From NCBI RefSeq assembly GCF_006384975.1, contig NZ_CP021645.1:4306001-4370000 (forward strand): a DNA stretch of 64,000 nt, given 5' to 3'. This DNA comes from Pseudomonas oryzihabitans (lineage in GTDB: Bacteria; Pseudomonadota; Gammaproteobacteria; Pseudomonadales; Pseudomonadaceae). Below the pieces are notes generated by a model that was not told the DNA's origin, searched no databases, and worked only from the letters and a program-made list of their open reading frames with translations. The position numbers were made by a program, and so were the translations under genes. Below, in pieces: positions 21,627 to 33,860 of this stretch (position 1 is its first letter; each line of letters opens with the position of its first letter).

Positions 21627-22093
21627 GTCTGAGGCTGTTCGATCAGGCGCTGTTCGCCGACCTGCTGCGGCAGGCGGCGCTCAGCCCACGGCGACGGGCC
21701 CATCACAACCTGCACGCCATGGATGAGCCCTGCCATCGCCTGGTAGTCGGCATGTGCGAAGACAGCTACGTGCCGCCCCATCGCCATCTGGACCCGCACA
21801 AGGCCGAGAGCCTGTTGGTGTTGCAGGGGCGCCTCGGGTTGCTGACCTTCGATGAACAGGGCCAGGTGCTGTTGCGTCGCGAACTTTCCCAGGCCGCCGG
21901 TTGCCTGGGCGTCGATCTGGCGCCGGGTCACTACCATGCGCTGGTCGCCTTGGGCGGCGATTGTCTGTTCTTCGAATGCAAGGCCGGTCCCTTCGCGCCC
22001 CTGGGCGAAGGCGAGCGACCCGCCTGGGCGCCGCTGGAGGGCGCGGCGGATGCCGATCGTTATCGAGCCTGGATGCGTGCTCAGTTCGATTGA
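21623..22093 (+). CDS. WbuC-family cupin-fold metalloprotein
   Basis: The 156-residue protein matches WbuC-type cupins. The likely metal ligands are in VPPHRHLDPHKAESLLVLQG (His, His, Glu) and in the second cupin motif LAPGHYHALVAL. WbuC genes usually sit in O-antigen clusters, but here the gene is translationally coupled to hpt (ATGA) with no LPS genes nearby apart from pagL 10 kb away. Function unknown. Confidence 0.85.
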   Translation: MSLRLFDQALFADLLRQAALSPRRRAHHNLHAMDEPCHRLVVGMCEDSYVPPHRHLDPHKAESLLVLQGRLGLLTFDEQGQVLLRRELSQAAGCLGVDLAPGHYHALVALGGDCLFFECKAGPFAPLGEGERPAWAPLEGAADADRYRAWMRAQFD

Positions 22094-22210
22094 ACTTCTA
22101 GTCGGTTGCGCGGTATAGACTTGCTATTGTCACTGGCGACCAGGCGAAGGGCGGGGTTAGAATCGACGCCGCCCTTTTCCAACAAATCCCCCAGCACAGG
22201 TAGCTAAAGG

Positions 22211-22498
22211 ATGCGCAAGGACAAAAAGCAGGTCATCGGTGAAGAGATCAGCGACGAGCAGATCAAGCTGTTCCTCGACGTCGAGCCGGCCGACGACACC
22301 CCAGCGTCTCTACACAAGCTGGTCAAAGCCTACCGTGGCCTCCGTCCGGACGATTTCGAGCGTTTCGTCGGTTTCTTCGTCGAAGCCGGTTACGATCTCG
22401 ATGCACGCAATGCCGACGGCGAAGATTTCATCGAACTGATCCGCAGCCATCGCCAAGCCGAGCCTTATATTGATGCCCTACGCGCCGCTCATGCCTAA
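22211..22498 (+). CDS. Conserved small PA4642-family protein
   Basis: The 95-residue protein, rich in acidic residues (ISDEQIKLFLDVEPADDTPASLH), belongs to a short family found in pseudomonads and named after the P. aeruginosa homologue. There is no signal peptide, membrane segment or catalytic motif. The C-terminal part (AGYDLDARNADGEDFIELIRSH) resembles an ankyrin-like helical pair. It is preceded by AGGTAGCTAAAGG and followed by a strong terminator. Confidence 0.85.
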   Translation: MRKDKKQVIGEEISDEQIKLFLDVEPADDTPASLHKLVKAYRGLRPDDFERFVGFFVEAGYDLDARNADGEDFIELIRSHRQAEPYIDALRAAHA

Positions 22499-22514
22499 TT
22501 TGCGGTAGCAAAAA

Positions 22515-22545
22515 TAAACCCCGCCATGGCGGGGTTTATTTTTGC
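22515..22545. terminator. Bidirectional terminator between PA4642-like gene and rhlE
   Basis: A perfect inverted repeat, AAACCCCGCC/GGCGGGGTTT around an AT centre, is extended by flanking AAAAAT and ATTTTT. It has T-runs in both directions and serves both convergent genes. Confidence 0.92.
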
Positions 22546-22579
22546 CTGGAAAATGGGCCGCTTGAGCGGCCCGTGCCCA

Positions 22580-24466
22580 TCAGGCTTCGCGATTGCGCGT
22601 CAGCAGCGCGGGCTTCTCGCTACGCGGACGGCTTGGCAACTCTTCCAGTTGCTCCAGCGTAGGCAGGCGGTCGGCGCGCGACGGCTTGTGCACGATCTTC
22701 GGCTGCGGCTTGCTCGGCGCCCGCTCTTCGGCGGCGTAGGAGCGTGCCTCGTTCGGTGCCGCTTCGTAGGGACGTGCGGCACGGGGCTGGCCGTTCTGGC
22801 CGCGGCGCTTGCCCGGCTGCTGCTGTTGCTGACCGCGAGGACCGCGCGCGGCACCGGCACCCTGGCCTTGACCCTGACGGGGCTGGCCGTTGCCGGCGGC
22901 AGCGGCCGGACGAGCGCCATTGCCGCTGTTGCCGCGACGCTGACCGTTGCGGCCCTTGCCCTGGTAGGGGCTCACGTAGTCGACGCTGTTGCCGAAGTTG
23001 TCGTAATCGTCGTCCAGGAATTCTTCCGGATCACGATTGCGCGGCTGCTGGACAACGGCCTGGCCGGGTTGAGCGGCGGCCTTGTCCTGGCCCACGTCAT
23101 CGCGGTCGCGACGATTACGGCGGTTGCGGGTGCGGCCCTTGCGCTCGCCCTGGGGCTGCGCGGCGGCCTGGTCGCCCTTGTTGCTGGGCTTGCCCTGGCC
23201 TGCGCCCTGGCTCTGACCTTCGCTGCGTGCCGGCTTGTCGGCTTTCTTCTGGCGATTCTGCTGCGGCTTACCACGGGGTTCGCGCGGCGCGCGCACTTCC
23301 GGTTGCTCCGGCGGCACGCTGGCAGGGTCGAAGCCCTGCATGTCGCCGTCGGGGATGCTCTGCTTGGTCAGGCGCTCGATGGCCTTGAGCAGCTTCTCTT
23401 CGTCCGGCGCCACCAGCGAGATGGCCTCGCCGTTACGGCCGGCCCGGCCGGTACGGCCGATGCGGTGGACGTAGTCTTCTTCGACGTTGGGCAGCTCGAA
23501 GTTGACCACATGGGGCAGTTGATCGATGTCCAGGCCGCGAGCAGCGATGTCGGTCGCTACCAGCACGCGGATGTCGTTGCTCTTGAAGTCGGCCAGGGCC
23601 TTGGTACGGGCGTTCTGGCTCTTGTTGCCATGGATCGGCGCGGCCGGCAGGCCATGCTTGTCCAGGTACTCGGCCAGGCGGTTGGCACCGTGCTTGGTAC
23701 GGGTGAACACCAGTACCTGTTCCCAGGCACCCTGGGTGATCAGGTGGGCGAGGAGGGCACGCTTCTGGTTGGCCGGAATGCGGAACAGCCGTTGCTCGAT
23801 GCGCTCGACGGTGGTGTTCGGCGGGGTGACCTCGATTCGCTCGGGATCCTGCAGCAGCTTGCCGGCGAGGTCGGTGATGTCCTTGGAGAAGGTCGCCGAG
23901 AACAGCAGGTTCTGCCGCTGCGCGGGCAAGCGGGCCAGGACCTTCTTCACGTCATGGATGAAGCCCATGTCGAGCATGCGGTCGGCTTCGTCCAGCACCA
24001 GGATTTCCACGGCGGACAGATCGACGCTCTGTTGGCCGGCCAGATCCAGCAGGCGGCCCGGGCAGGCGACGAGAATGTCGACGCCCTTGGCCAGCGCGGT
24101 GACCTGCGGCTTGAGGCCGACGCCGCCGAAGACGCAGGCGCTGCGCATGGGCAGGTCGCGGGCATAGACCTTGAAGCTGTCATGGACCTGAGCGGCCAGT
24201 TCGCGGGTCGGCGTCAGCACCAGCACGCGAGGCTGCTTGGCGGCGTAGCCACGGCCATCGGGATGACCATTGGGAAACAGCCGCTCGAGTACCGGCAGGG
24301 CGAAGCCGCCGGTCTTGCCGGTGCCGGTCTGGGCGGCCACCATCAGGTCACGACCCTGCAGGACGGCCGGGATGGCGCGTTGCTGAACAGGGGTAGGCGT
24401 CACATAGCCGGCGTCTTCCACGGCGCGGGCAAGGGCCTCGGAGAGACCGAGGGAAATGAAGGACAT
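22580..24466 (-). CDS. rhlE: DEAD-box RNA helicase, RhlE2 type
   Basis: The 628-residue ATP-dependent RNA helicase starts [21 protein letters not shown]. The core (to about residue 370) has AAQTGTGKT (motif I), PTRELAAQV (Ia), [13 protein letters not shown] (DEAD), FSATFSKD (SAT motif), [11 protein letters not shown] (V) and [10 protein letters not shown] (VI). The remaining roughly 250 residues are a disordered tail rich in Arg, Gly, Gln and Asn (for example [12 protein letters not shown] and RGQQQQQ). A tail of this kind marks RhlE2 rather than RhlE1 in P. aeruginosa. RhlE2 also lies near metF and ahcY there, which supports the assignment. Confidence 0.92.
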   Translation of the reverse strand: MSFISLGLSEALARAVEDAGYVTPTPVQQRAIPAVLQGRDLMVAAQTGTGKTGGFALPVLERLFPNGHPDGRGYAAKQPRVLVLTPTRELAAQVHDSFKVYARDLPMRSACVFGGVGLKPQVTALAKGVDILVACPGRLLDLAGQQSVDLSAVEILVLDEADRMLDMGFIHDVKKVLARLPAQRQNLLFSATFSKDITDLAGKLLQDPERIEVTPPNTTVERIEQRLFRIPANQKRALLAHLITQGAWEQVLVFTRTKHGANRLAEYLDKHGLPAAPIHGNKSQNARTKALADFKSNDIRVLVATDIAARGLDIDQLPHVVNFELPNVEEDYVHRIGRTGRAGRNGEAISLVAPDEEKLLKAIERLTKQSIPDGDMQGFDPASVPPEQPEVRAPREPRGKPQQNRQKKADKPARSEGQSQGAGQGKPSNKGDQAAAQPQGERKGRTRNRRNRRDRDDVGQDKAAAQPGQAVVQQPRNRDPEEFLDDDYDNFGNSVDYVSPYQGKGRNGQRRGNSGNGARPAAAAGNGQPRQGQGQGAGAARGPRGQQQQQPGKRRGQNGQPRAARPYEAAPNEARSYAAEERAPSKPQPKIVHKPSRADRLPTLEQLEELPSRPRSEKPALLTRNREA

Positions 24467-24649
24467 GCGGGGTTCCTGTCTCTGTCGGCGTCCCGCCGAC
24501 GTGGGGGCGCGGTTGCGCTCCTGGTTGACGTCCGGAAGATCCGAGCGTCTCGCCCGCACTCGTCATCCTGCGCTGGATGAAGAGCCGGGCGATGACCGGA
24601 AGCGGTAATCACGATTGGTCGAAGCCGCCATCCTTAGGTATGGCCAGCC

Positions 24650-25486
24650 TCAAAAGCCAAGATTTCGCCAAATGGCGATACAAGGCTCCGCTTGGTTCAG
24701 GGTATAGAAGTGCACACCGGGTGCCCCGCCTTCGAGCAGACGCTCGCACAGGGCGGTCATGACTTCTTCGCCGAAGGCCTGGATGCTCTGGGTATCGTCC
24801 CCATAGGCTTCCAGTTGCTTCCGCAGCCAGCGAGGCAATTCTGCGCCGCAGGCATCGGAAAAACGTGCCAACTTGCTGTAGTTGGTGATCGGCATGATGC
24901 CAGGAATCACTGGAGCTTCGACTCCTAGTTTGCGGACACGTTCCACAAAATGGAAGTAGCAATCGGCATTGAAGAAGTACTGGGTGACCGCGCGGTCAGC
25001 ACCGGCCTGCATCTTGTACACGAAATTGCGCACGTCGTCCGTAAAGCTGCGCGCCTGCGGATGGGTTTCCGGATAGGCGGCGACCTCGATATGGAAGTGA
25101 TCGCCGGTTTCCTCGCGGATGAAGGCGACCAGGTCGCTGGCATGGCGCAATTCGCCACCGCCCGACAGGCCCATACCGGAGGGCAGATCGCCACGCAGGG
25201 CGACGATACGGTTGATGCCGGCTTCGCGGTACTGCTGCAGCAGTTCGCGCAGCTTGGCCTTGCTGTCACCCACGCAGGACAGGTGCGGCGCGGTCGGCAC
25301 GCCGACCTCGTCGTTGAGCTGGCGCACGGTGCGATAGGTACCGTCGCGGGTGGAGCCGCCAGCGCCGTAGGTGCAGGAGAAGAACTCCGGCCCATGGCTC
25401 GCCAGTTCCCGCGCCGTGGCGATCAGCTTCTCGTGCCCGGCCTCGGTCTTGCAGGGAAAGAATTCGAAACTCAGACTGGGTTTCAC
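24650..25486 (-). CDS. metF: 5,10-methylenetetrahydrofolate reductase
   Basis: MetF makes 5-methyl-THF for methionine synthesis, using an FAD-containing TIM barrel. The 278-residue product begins MKPSLSFEFFPCKTEAGHEKL, with the conserved FEFFPCKT site. It contains SCTYGAGGSTRDGT, ALRGDLPSG and the FAD-binding AQRSF-like and DRAVTQYFFNAD motifs. It lies 52 bases after ahcY on the same strand. The two enzymes act in the activated-methyl cycle, and a stem-loop lies between them. Confidence 0.95.
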   Translation of the reverse strand: MKPSLSFEFFPCKTEAGHEKLIATARELASHGPEFFSCTYGAGGSTRDGTYRTVRQLNDEVGVPTAPHLSCVGDSKAKLRELLQQYREAGINRIVALRGDLPSGMGLSGGGELRHASDLVAFIREETGDHFHIEVAAYPETHPQARSFTDDVRNFVYKMQAGADRAVTQYFFNADCYFHFVERVRKLGVEAPVIPGIMPITNYSKLARFSDACGAELPRWLRKQLEAYGDDTQSIQAFGEEVMTALCERLLEGGAPGVHFYTLNQAEPCIAIWRNLGF

Positions 25487-25504
25487 GTCGTCTCTCTCGT
25501 GAGC

Positions 25505-25532
25505 AGCCTCCCGCTCCGGGGAGCGAGAGGCT
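25505..25532 (-). other. Stem-loop between ahcY and metF
   Basis: A 13-base arm (25505-25517) faces a complementary arm (25520-25532) with one mismatch in DNA. In the minus-strand transcript this mismatch becomes a U-G wobble, so the RNA stem pairs throughout. There is no T-run, so it is more likely an mRNA-processing or stability element than a terminator. Confidence 0.55.
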
Positions 25533-25538
25533 TGGCCA

Positions 25539-26945
25539 TCAGTAGCGGTAGCTATCCGGCTTGAAGGGGCCGTCCTGGGTCACGCCGATGTAGCTGGCCT
25601 GGGCCGGGGTCAGACGGGTGACGACGCCACCGAAGCCTTTCACCATTTCCAGTGCCACTTCTTCGTCGAGCTTCTTCGGCAGGACCATGACGGTGACATT
25701 GGCGGTCTTCTCGGCGACCGGCAGGTCGGCGAACTTCTCCTGGTACAGGTGAATCTGCGCCAGCACCTGGTTGGCGAAGGAGCCGTCCATGATGCGGCTG
25801 GGGTGGCCGGTGGCGTTGCCCAGGTTCACCAGACGGCCTTCGGCCAGCAGGATCAGGTAGTCATCGTTGGCCGGATCGACGGTCACGCCGGTACGGTGGA
25901 TCTTGTGTACCTGCGGCTTCACCTCTTCCCAGCCCCAGTGCTTGCGCATGAAGGCGGTGTCGATCTCATTGTCGAAGTGACCGATGTTGCACACCACGGC
26001 GCGCTTCTTCAGCGCCTTGAGCATATTGGCGTCGCAGACGTTGACGTTGCCGGTGGTGGTCACGATCAGGTCGATCTTGCCCAGCAGGGCGCGGTCGACG
26101 GAGGCTTCGCTGCCGTCGTTCAGGCCGTCGACGTAGGGCGAGACCAGCTCGTAGCCGTCCATGCAGGCCTGCATGGCGCAGATCGGGTCGACTTCCGAGA
26201 CCTTGACGATCATGCCTTCCTGGCGCAGCGAGGCGGCCGAGCCCTTGCCCACGTCGCCGTAGCCGATCACCAGCGCCTGCTTGCCGGAGAGCAGGTGGTC
26301 GGTGGCGCGCTTGATGGCGTCGTTGAGGCTGTGGCGGCAGCCGTACTTGTTGTCGTTCTTGCTCTTGGTGACCGAGTCGTTGACGTTGATCGCCGGAACC
26401 TTGAGGGTGCCGTCCTTGAGCATGTCCAGCAGGCGGTGCACGCCGGTGGTGGTCTCTTCGGTGATGCCGTGCACGCGCTCCAGTACCTGCGGGTACTTGT
26501 CGTGCAGGATCTGGGTCAGGTCACCGCCGTCGTCCAGCACCATGTTGGCGTCCCAGGGCTGGCCGTCCTTGAGGATGGTCTGCTCGATGCACCACTCGTA
26601 CTCGGCTTCGGTCTCGCCCTTCCAGGCGAACACCGGGATACCAGCGGCGGCGATGGCGGCGGCGGCCTGGTCCTGGGTGGAGAAGATGTTGCAGCTGGAC
26701 CAGCGCACTTCCGCGCCCAGGGCCACCAGGGTCTCGATCAGCACGGCGGTCTGGATGGTCATGTGGATGCAGCCGAGGATCTTGGCGCCAGCCAGCGGCT
26801 GCTCGCCGGCGTACTTGCGGCGCAGGCCCATCAGGGCGGGCATTTCCGATTCGGCGATGATGACTTCGCGACGACCCCAGGCGGCCAGGGAGATGTCGGC
26901 GACCTTGAAATCGTTGAAAGCGGCAGGCGTGAGGACAGCGCTCAT
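25539..26945 (-). CDS. ahcY: S-adenosylhomocysteine hydrolase
   Basis: The enzyme splits S-adenosylhomocysteine to homocysteine and adenosine, removing the inhibitor made by methyltransferases. The ATG at 26945 ([20 protein letters not shown]) gives 468 residues. Motifs include [34 protein letters not shown]-binding [15 protein letters not shown] and the C-terminal KPDSYRY. The start lies about 27 bases after an SAH riboswitch and behind a GGAG ribosome site, so expression should rise when SAH accumulates. It is followed by metF. Confidence 0.97.
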   Translation of the reverse strand: MSAVLTPAAFNDFKVADISLAAWGRREVIIAESEMPALMGLRRKYAGEQPLAGAKILGCIHMTIQTAVLIETLVALGAEVRWSSCNIFSTQDQAAAAIAAAGIPVFAWKGETEAEYEWCIEQTILKDGQPWDANMVLDDGGDLTQILHDKYPQVLERVHGITEETTTGVHRLLDMLKDGTLKVPAINVNDSVTKSKNDNKYGCRHSLNDAIKRATDHLLSGKQALVIGYGDVGKGSAASLRQEGMIVKVSEVDPICAMQACMDGYELVSPYVDGLNDGSEASVDRALLGKIDLIVTTTGNVNVCDANMLKALKKRAVVCNIGHFDNEIDTAFMRKHWGWEEVKPQVHKIHRTGVTVDPANDDYLILLAEGRLVNLGNATGHPSRIMDGSFANQVLAQIHLYQEKFADLPVAEKTANVTVMVLPKKLDEEVALEMVKGFGGVVTRLTPAQASYIGVTQDGPFKPDSYRY

Positions 26946-26971
26946 TGAAGAGTCTCCATTCGTTAGGTGCG

Positions 26972-27110
26972 AATGGGCGCCGTTGATGCGTTCTGATGAC
27001 GCTCCGCTCGAGCCTGACAACGTCTGGCGTCATGCCCGCCGACTGTCCGCGCCTGCGGCGGGTCGGCTAGGATGGGATAACGCAGCGTGCTGCAGCGCCC
27101 CTCGAACGGA
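26972..27110 (-). promoter_or_regulatory. S-adenosylhomocysteine (SAH) riboswitch of ahcY
   Basis: The leader of ahcY on the minus strand contains TTCGAGGGGCGCTGCAGC (from about 27107). Further downstream come CAGGCTCGAGC and AACGGCGCCC (ending near 26972). These conserved blocks and their order match the SAH riboswitch class known upstream of ahcY in pseudomonads. In that class SAH binding turns expression on. The aptamer ends shortly before the GGAG ribosome site and the ahcY start. Boundaries are approximate. Confidence 0.85.
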
Positions 27111-27144
27111 AGGCGGGGCGGCCTGGTGGCCGCGGTGCGCGGGC

Positions 27145-27172
27145 AGTATAACGAGGATCGCGATAAACCCAA
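27145..27172 (-). promoter_or_regulatory. Sigma-70 promoter for ahcY
   Basis: On the minus strand TTGGGT (27167-27172) and TATACT (27145-27150) are separated by 16 bases. The predicted start lies about 30 bases before the riboswitch. The -10 is good and the -35 moderate. Confidence 0.6.
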
Positions 27173-27260
27173 AGGGTGGCGCTGTGCCTCATGTCGACCG
27201 GAATCTCCCGCGCACACCCTGATCTGATGCTTCAACCGCCTAGACATTCAAGGAGCCCTG

Positions 27261-27639
27261 ATGAACTTCCATACCCGCAAGTGGGTGAAACCCGAGGACC
27301 TCAATGCCAATGGCACCCTGTTCGGTGGCAGCCTGCTGAAGTGGATCGACGAGGAGGCGGCGATCTACGCCATCGTCCAGCTGGAAAATCCCAAGGTGGT
27401 GACCAAGTACATCTCGGAGATCAATTTCATTAGCGCCTCGCGCCAGGGCGACATCATCGAACTGGGTATCACGGCCACCGAATTCGGTCGTACCTCCATC
27501 ACCCTGAGGTGCGAGGTGCGCAACAAGATCACCCGCAAGAGCATCCTCACCATCGACAAGATCGTCTTCGTCAACCTCGACGAGGAGGGCAATCCCGTGC
27601 CGCACGGCAAGACCGAGATCACCTACGTCAAGGACAGGT

Positions 27640-27656
<17 letters not shown>
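27261..27656 (+). CDS. Acyl-CoA thioesterase (hotdog fold, YciA type)
   Basis: The 131-residue single hotdog domain starts MNFHTRKWVKPEDLNANGTLFGGSLLKWIDEEAAIYA. The helix after NxxGTLFGG carries the catalytic Asp/Glu pair seen in YciA-type acyl-CoA hydrolases. AAGGAG upstream is a good ribosome site. The gene is divergent from ahcY, and its last 17 bases overlap the 3' end of retS on the opposite strand. Substrate chain length cannot be inferred. Confidence 0.88.
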
Positions 27657-30414
<2,758 letters not shown>

Positions 30415-30507
30415 GAGAGTTCCCTTCGCGGATGCAGGAGTCGAGTATAGATCAGACCGCCGTGGCTGCTAACGTTATCGTCAGGGCGGCCTGATCCTGG
30501 GCGAACG

Positions 30508-31791
30508 TCACTGTCGTTCGCGGGCGATGGCACGGTAGCCGATGTCGCTACGGAAGAAACAGCCATTCCAGGAAATTTCGTGAGCCAGGGCATAGGCGTT
30601 CTGCTGGGCAGCGGAAACCGTATCACCCAATGCCGTGGCGCACAGCACCCGACCGCCGGCGGTTACCACCTGACCATCGCGCAGTGCGGTGCCGGCATGG
30701 AACACCTTGCCCGGCAAGGCGGCGGCAGCGTCGAGACCGGCGATGGCGTCGCCCTTGGCGTAGTCGCCCGGGTAGCCACCGGCCGCCAGGACGATGCCCA
30801 GGCTCGGCCGCGGATCCCAGCAGGCTTCGATCTTGTCCAGCGCCTCGGCCAGGGCGGCTTCCACCAGCAATACCAGGCTGGATTGCAGGCGCAGCATGAC
30901 CGGCTGGGTCTCGGGATCGCCGAAGCGGCAGTTGAATTCGATGACCTTGGGCGCGCCGCTCTTGTCGATCATCAGGCCGGCGTAGAGGAAACCGGTGTAG
31001 ACGTTGCCTTCGCTGGCCATGCCGGCCACGGTGGGCTCGATGATCTCGCGCATGACCCGCGCGTGGATGTCGGGAGTGACCACCGGCGCCGGGGAGTAGG
31101 CACCCATGCCGCCGGTGTTGGGGCCGCTGTCGCCATCGCCGACGCGCTTGTGGTCCTGGCTGGTGGCCATGGGCAGCACGTTCTGGCCATCGACCATGAC
31201 GATGAAGCTGGCTTCCTCGCCGTCGAGGAATTCCTCGATCACCACCCGCGCACCGGCATCGCCGAAAGCATTGCCGGAGAGCATGTCACGTACCGCGTCC
31301 TCGGCTTCGGCGAGGGTCATGGCGACGATCACCCCCTTGCCGGCGGCCAGGCCGTCGGCCTTGATGACGATGGGCGCACCCTGCTCGCGCAGATAGGCCA
31401 GGGCCGGCTCCACCTCGGTGAAGTTGGCGTAGGCGGCGGTGGGGATGTTGTGGCGCGCCAGAAAATCCTTGGTGAAGGCCTTGGAGCCTTCCAGTTGCGC
31501 GGCGCCGGCGGTAGGGCCGAAGCAGGGCAGACCGCGACTACGGAACAGGTCGACCACCCCGGCCACCAGCGGCGCCTCGGGGCCGACGATGGTCAGCTCG
31601 ACGTTGGCCGCGGCGAAGTCGGCCAGTTGCTCCAGGGCCAGGACGTCGAGGGCGACGTTCTCGCACTTGGCTTCGGTGGCGGTGCCGGCGTTGCCCGGAG
31701 CGACATAGACCTTGGTGACCCGGGTGTCCTGGGCGACCTTCCAGGCCAGGGCGTGTTCACGACCACCGCTGCCGATGATGAGTACGTTCAT
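30508..31791 (-). CDS. purD: Phosphoribosylamine-glycine ligase
   Basis: PurD (GARS) joins glycine to phosphoribosylamine with ATP in the purine pathway. The start at 31791 (MNVLIIGSGGREHALAWKVA) gives 427 residues. ATP-grasp motifs include VIKADGLAAGKGVIVA, NTGGMGAYSPAPVV and FNCRFGDPETQ. It lies downstream of purH on the same strand, separated by about 90 bases that contain a small hairpin. retS follows. Confidence 0.96.
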   Translation of the reverse strand: MNVLIIGSGGREHALAWKVAQDTRVTKVYVAPGNAGTATEAKCENVALDVLALEQLADFAAANVELTIVGPEAPLVAGVVDLFRSRGLPCFGPTAGAAQLEGSKAFTKDFLARHNIPTAAYANFTEVEPALAYLREQGAPIVIKADGLAAGKGVIVAMTLAEAEDAVRDMLSGNAFGDAGARVVIEEFLDGEEASFIVMVDGQNVLPMATSQDHKRVGDGDSGPNTGGMGAYSPAPVVTPDIHARVMREIIEPTVAGMASEGNVYTGFLYAGLMIDKSGAPKVIEFNCRFGDPETQPVMLRLQSSLVLLVEAALAEALDKIEACWDPRPSLGIVLAAGGYPGDYAKGDAIAGLDAAAALPGKVFHAGTALRDGQVVTAGGRVLCATALGDTVSAAQQNAYALAHEISWNGCFFRSDIGYRAIARERQ

Positions 31792-31805
31792 GAGGCTTTC
31801 CTCTG

Positions 31806-31828
31806 GGCGGATGCCAGGAGCATCCGCC
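31806..31828 (-). other. Hairpin in the purH-purD gap
   Basis: GGCGGATGC (31806-31814) and GCATCCGCC (31820-31828) form a perfect 9-bp stem with a 5-base loop, shortly before the purD start. No T-run follows. It may tune purD expression within the operon. The function is not known. Confidence 0.45.
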
Positions 31829-31880
31829 ATGCAAAGTGGGATCGACGGCGAAGACCCCCTGGCCCTCGCCGCGGCGGGCC

Positions 31881-33473
31881 TTAGTGGCGGAAGTGGCGCA
31901 TGCCGGTGAAGACCATGGCGATGCCCGCTTCGTCGGCGGCGGCGATGACTTCGGCATCGCGCATGGAGCCGCCCGGCTGGATCACCGCGGTGATGCCGTT
32001 GGCCGCGGCGTTGTCGATACCGTCACGGAAGGGGAAGAAGGCGTCCGAGGCCATGACCGCACCGGCCACGGCGAGACCGGCGTGCTCGGCCTTGATGGCG
32101 GCGATGCGCGCCGAGTTGACGCGGCTCATCTGGCCGGCGCCGATGCCCACGGTCTGCTGGCCCTTGGCGTAGACGATGGCGTTGGATTTGACGAACTTGG
32201 CCACCTTCCAGGCGAAGATCAGATCCCGCAGCTCCTGCTCGCTGGGCGCGCGATGGGTCACCACCTTGAGGTCGGCGGCGGTGATCATGGCGATATCGCG
32301 GCTCTGCACCAGCAGGCCACCGTTGACGCGCTTGAGATCCAGGCCGGGCTTGCGCTCGGCGGGCCACTCGCCGCACTCCAGCAGACGGACGTTGGCCTTG
32401 GCGGCGACGACCTCACGGGCTTCGGCGCTGACGCGCGGGGCGATGATCACCTCGACGAACTGACGCTCGACGATGGCACGGGCGGTCTCGGCGTCCAGTT
32501 CGCGGTTGAAGGCGATGATGCCGCCGAAGGCCGATTCGCTGTCGGTGGCATAAGCCAGCTCGTAGGCCTGGCGGAGGTCGCCGGCCACGGCCACGCCACA
32601 GGGGTTGGCGTGCTTGACGATGACGCAGGCCGGCTCCGCGTAGCTCTTCACGGTTTCCAGGGCGGCGTCGGTGTCGGCGACGTTGTTGAAGGACAGTTCC
32701 TTGCCCTGCAACTGGACGGCGGTGGCCACGCAGGCTTCGCTGGCGTGCTCGACGTAGAAGGCCGCCTGCTGGTGGGGGTTCTCGCCATAGCGCATGTCCT
32801 GCGCCTTGATGAACTGGGCGCTGAAGGTGCGCGGGAAGGCGGCGCGGCCCTCGGTGGACAGGGTCTCGGCCTGCTGGTCGATGCTGCCCAGGTAGTTGGC
32901 GATCATGCCGTCGTAGGCGGCGGTGTGCTCGAAGGCCTTGAGCGCCAGGTCGAAACGCTGGGCGTAGGTCAGGCCGCCGGCCTTGAGGTCGTCGATGATG
33001 GCCTCGTAGTCGCTGGCATTGACCACGATGGTGACGTCCTTGTGGTTCTTGGCCGCGCTGCGGACCATGGTCGGACCGCCGATGTCGATGTTCTCGATGG
33101 CATCGGCCAGGCTGCAACCGGGCTTGGCCACGGTGGCGGCGAAGGGGTAGAGGTTGACCGCGACCAGGTCGATGGGACGGATGCCGTGCTCGCTCATCAC
33201 CTCATGGTCGACGCCGCGCCGGCCGAGGATGCCGCCATGGATCTTGGGATGCAGGGTCTTGACCCGGCCGTCCATCATTTCCGGAAAGCCGGTGTAGTCG
33301 GCGACTTCCACAGCGGGGATGCCTTCGTCGCGCAGGAGCTTGTAGGTGCCGCCGGTGGACAGGATTTCCACGCCGATGGCCGCGAGTTCACGGGCGAAGT
33401 CGACGACGCCCGTCTTGTCGGACACGCTGATCAGCGCACGGCGGACGGGGAGGCGAGAGGTCTGGTCGGTCAT
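31881..33473 (-). CDS. purH: Bifunctional AICAR transformylase/IMP cyclohydrolase
   Basis: PurH performs the last two steps of IMP synthesis. The start giving [22 protein letters not shown] (530 residues) matches family N-termini. Two in-frame ATGs lie 6 and 12 bases upstream and none has a clear ribosome site. The N-terminal cyclohydrolase ([31 protein letters not shown]) and C-terminal transformylase ([35 protein letters not shown]) are both complete. It lies between fis and purD. Confidence 0.95.
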   Translation of the reverse strand: MTDQTSRLPVRRALISVSDKTGVVDFARELAAIGVEILSTGGTYKLLRDEGIPAVEVADYTGFPEMMDGRVKTLHPKIHGGILGRRGVDHEVMSEHGIRPIDLVAVNLYPFAATVAKPGCSLADAIENIDIGGPTMVRSAAKNHKDVTIVVNASDYEAIIDDLKAGGLTYAQRFDLALKAFEHTAAYDGMIANYLGSIDQQAETLSTEGRAAFPRTFSAQFIKAQDMRYGENPHQQAAFYVEHASEACVATAVQLQGKELSFNNVADTDAALETVKSYAEPACVIVKHANPCGVAVAGDLRQAYELAYATDSESAFGGIIAFNRELDAETARAIVERQFVEVIIAPRVSAEAREVVAAKANVRLLECGEWPAERKPGLDLKRVNGGLLVQSRDIAMITAADLKVVTHRAPSEQELRDLIFAWKVAKFVKSNAIVYAKGQQTVGIGAGQMSRVNSARIAAIKAEHAGLAVAGAVMASDAFFPFRDGIDNAAANGITAVIQPGGSMRDAEVIAAADEAGIAMVFTGMRHFRH

Positions 33474-33539
33474 GGTCATGTCCATCAGGAGAAGAGAGGC
33501 CGCCGGCCGGGCCCCCTGGCCCGTCGGCGAGGAGGCGGA

Positions 33540-33860
33540 TCAGAGCAGGTCGTACTGCTTGAGCTTCTTGCGCAGGGTGCCGCGATTGAGCCCGAGCATT
33601 TCCGAGGCCTTGGTCTGGTTGCCCTTGACGTAATTCATCACGCTTTCGAGCAGCGGTGCTTCCACTTCGCAGAGCACCATGTTGTAGACGTCGGTCACCG
33701 GCTGCCCATCGAGATGGGCGAAGTAGTTGCGCAGCGCCTTTTCCACGCTGTCGCGCAGCGTCTGGCCCTCCTGCAGGGGTGCGGTCAGATGCTGCTTGAG
33801 ATCGCCGTTGTCGCTCACGGGCGCTATTCCAGTCAAAGAGGTCTCGGTCATCGAATTCAT
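33540..33860 (-). CDS. fis: DNA-binding protein Fis
   Basis: Fis is a nucleoid protein that bends DNA and activates rRNA promoters. The 106-residue product has the family C-terminal helix-turn-helix ([20 protein letters not shown]) and the central dimerisation helices ([17 protein letters not shown]). It overlaps dusB upstream by ATGA, the dusB-fis operon conserved across gammaproteobacteria. Confidence 0.96.
   Translation of the reverse strand: MNSMTETSLTGIAPVSDNGDLKQHLTAPLQEGQTLRDSVEKALRNYFAHLDGQPVTDVYNMVLCEVEAPLLESVMNYVKGNQTKASEMLGLNRGTLRKKLKQYDLL

Noticed and set aside
22526..24580. Long plus-strand open frame opposite rhlE (684 codons) and similar long antisense frames over purH, ahcY and speA
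   Set aside because: These are long shadows expected in high-GC DNA. They have no domains or ribosome sites, while the opposite strand encodes well-known proteins.
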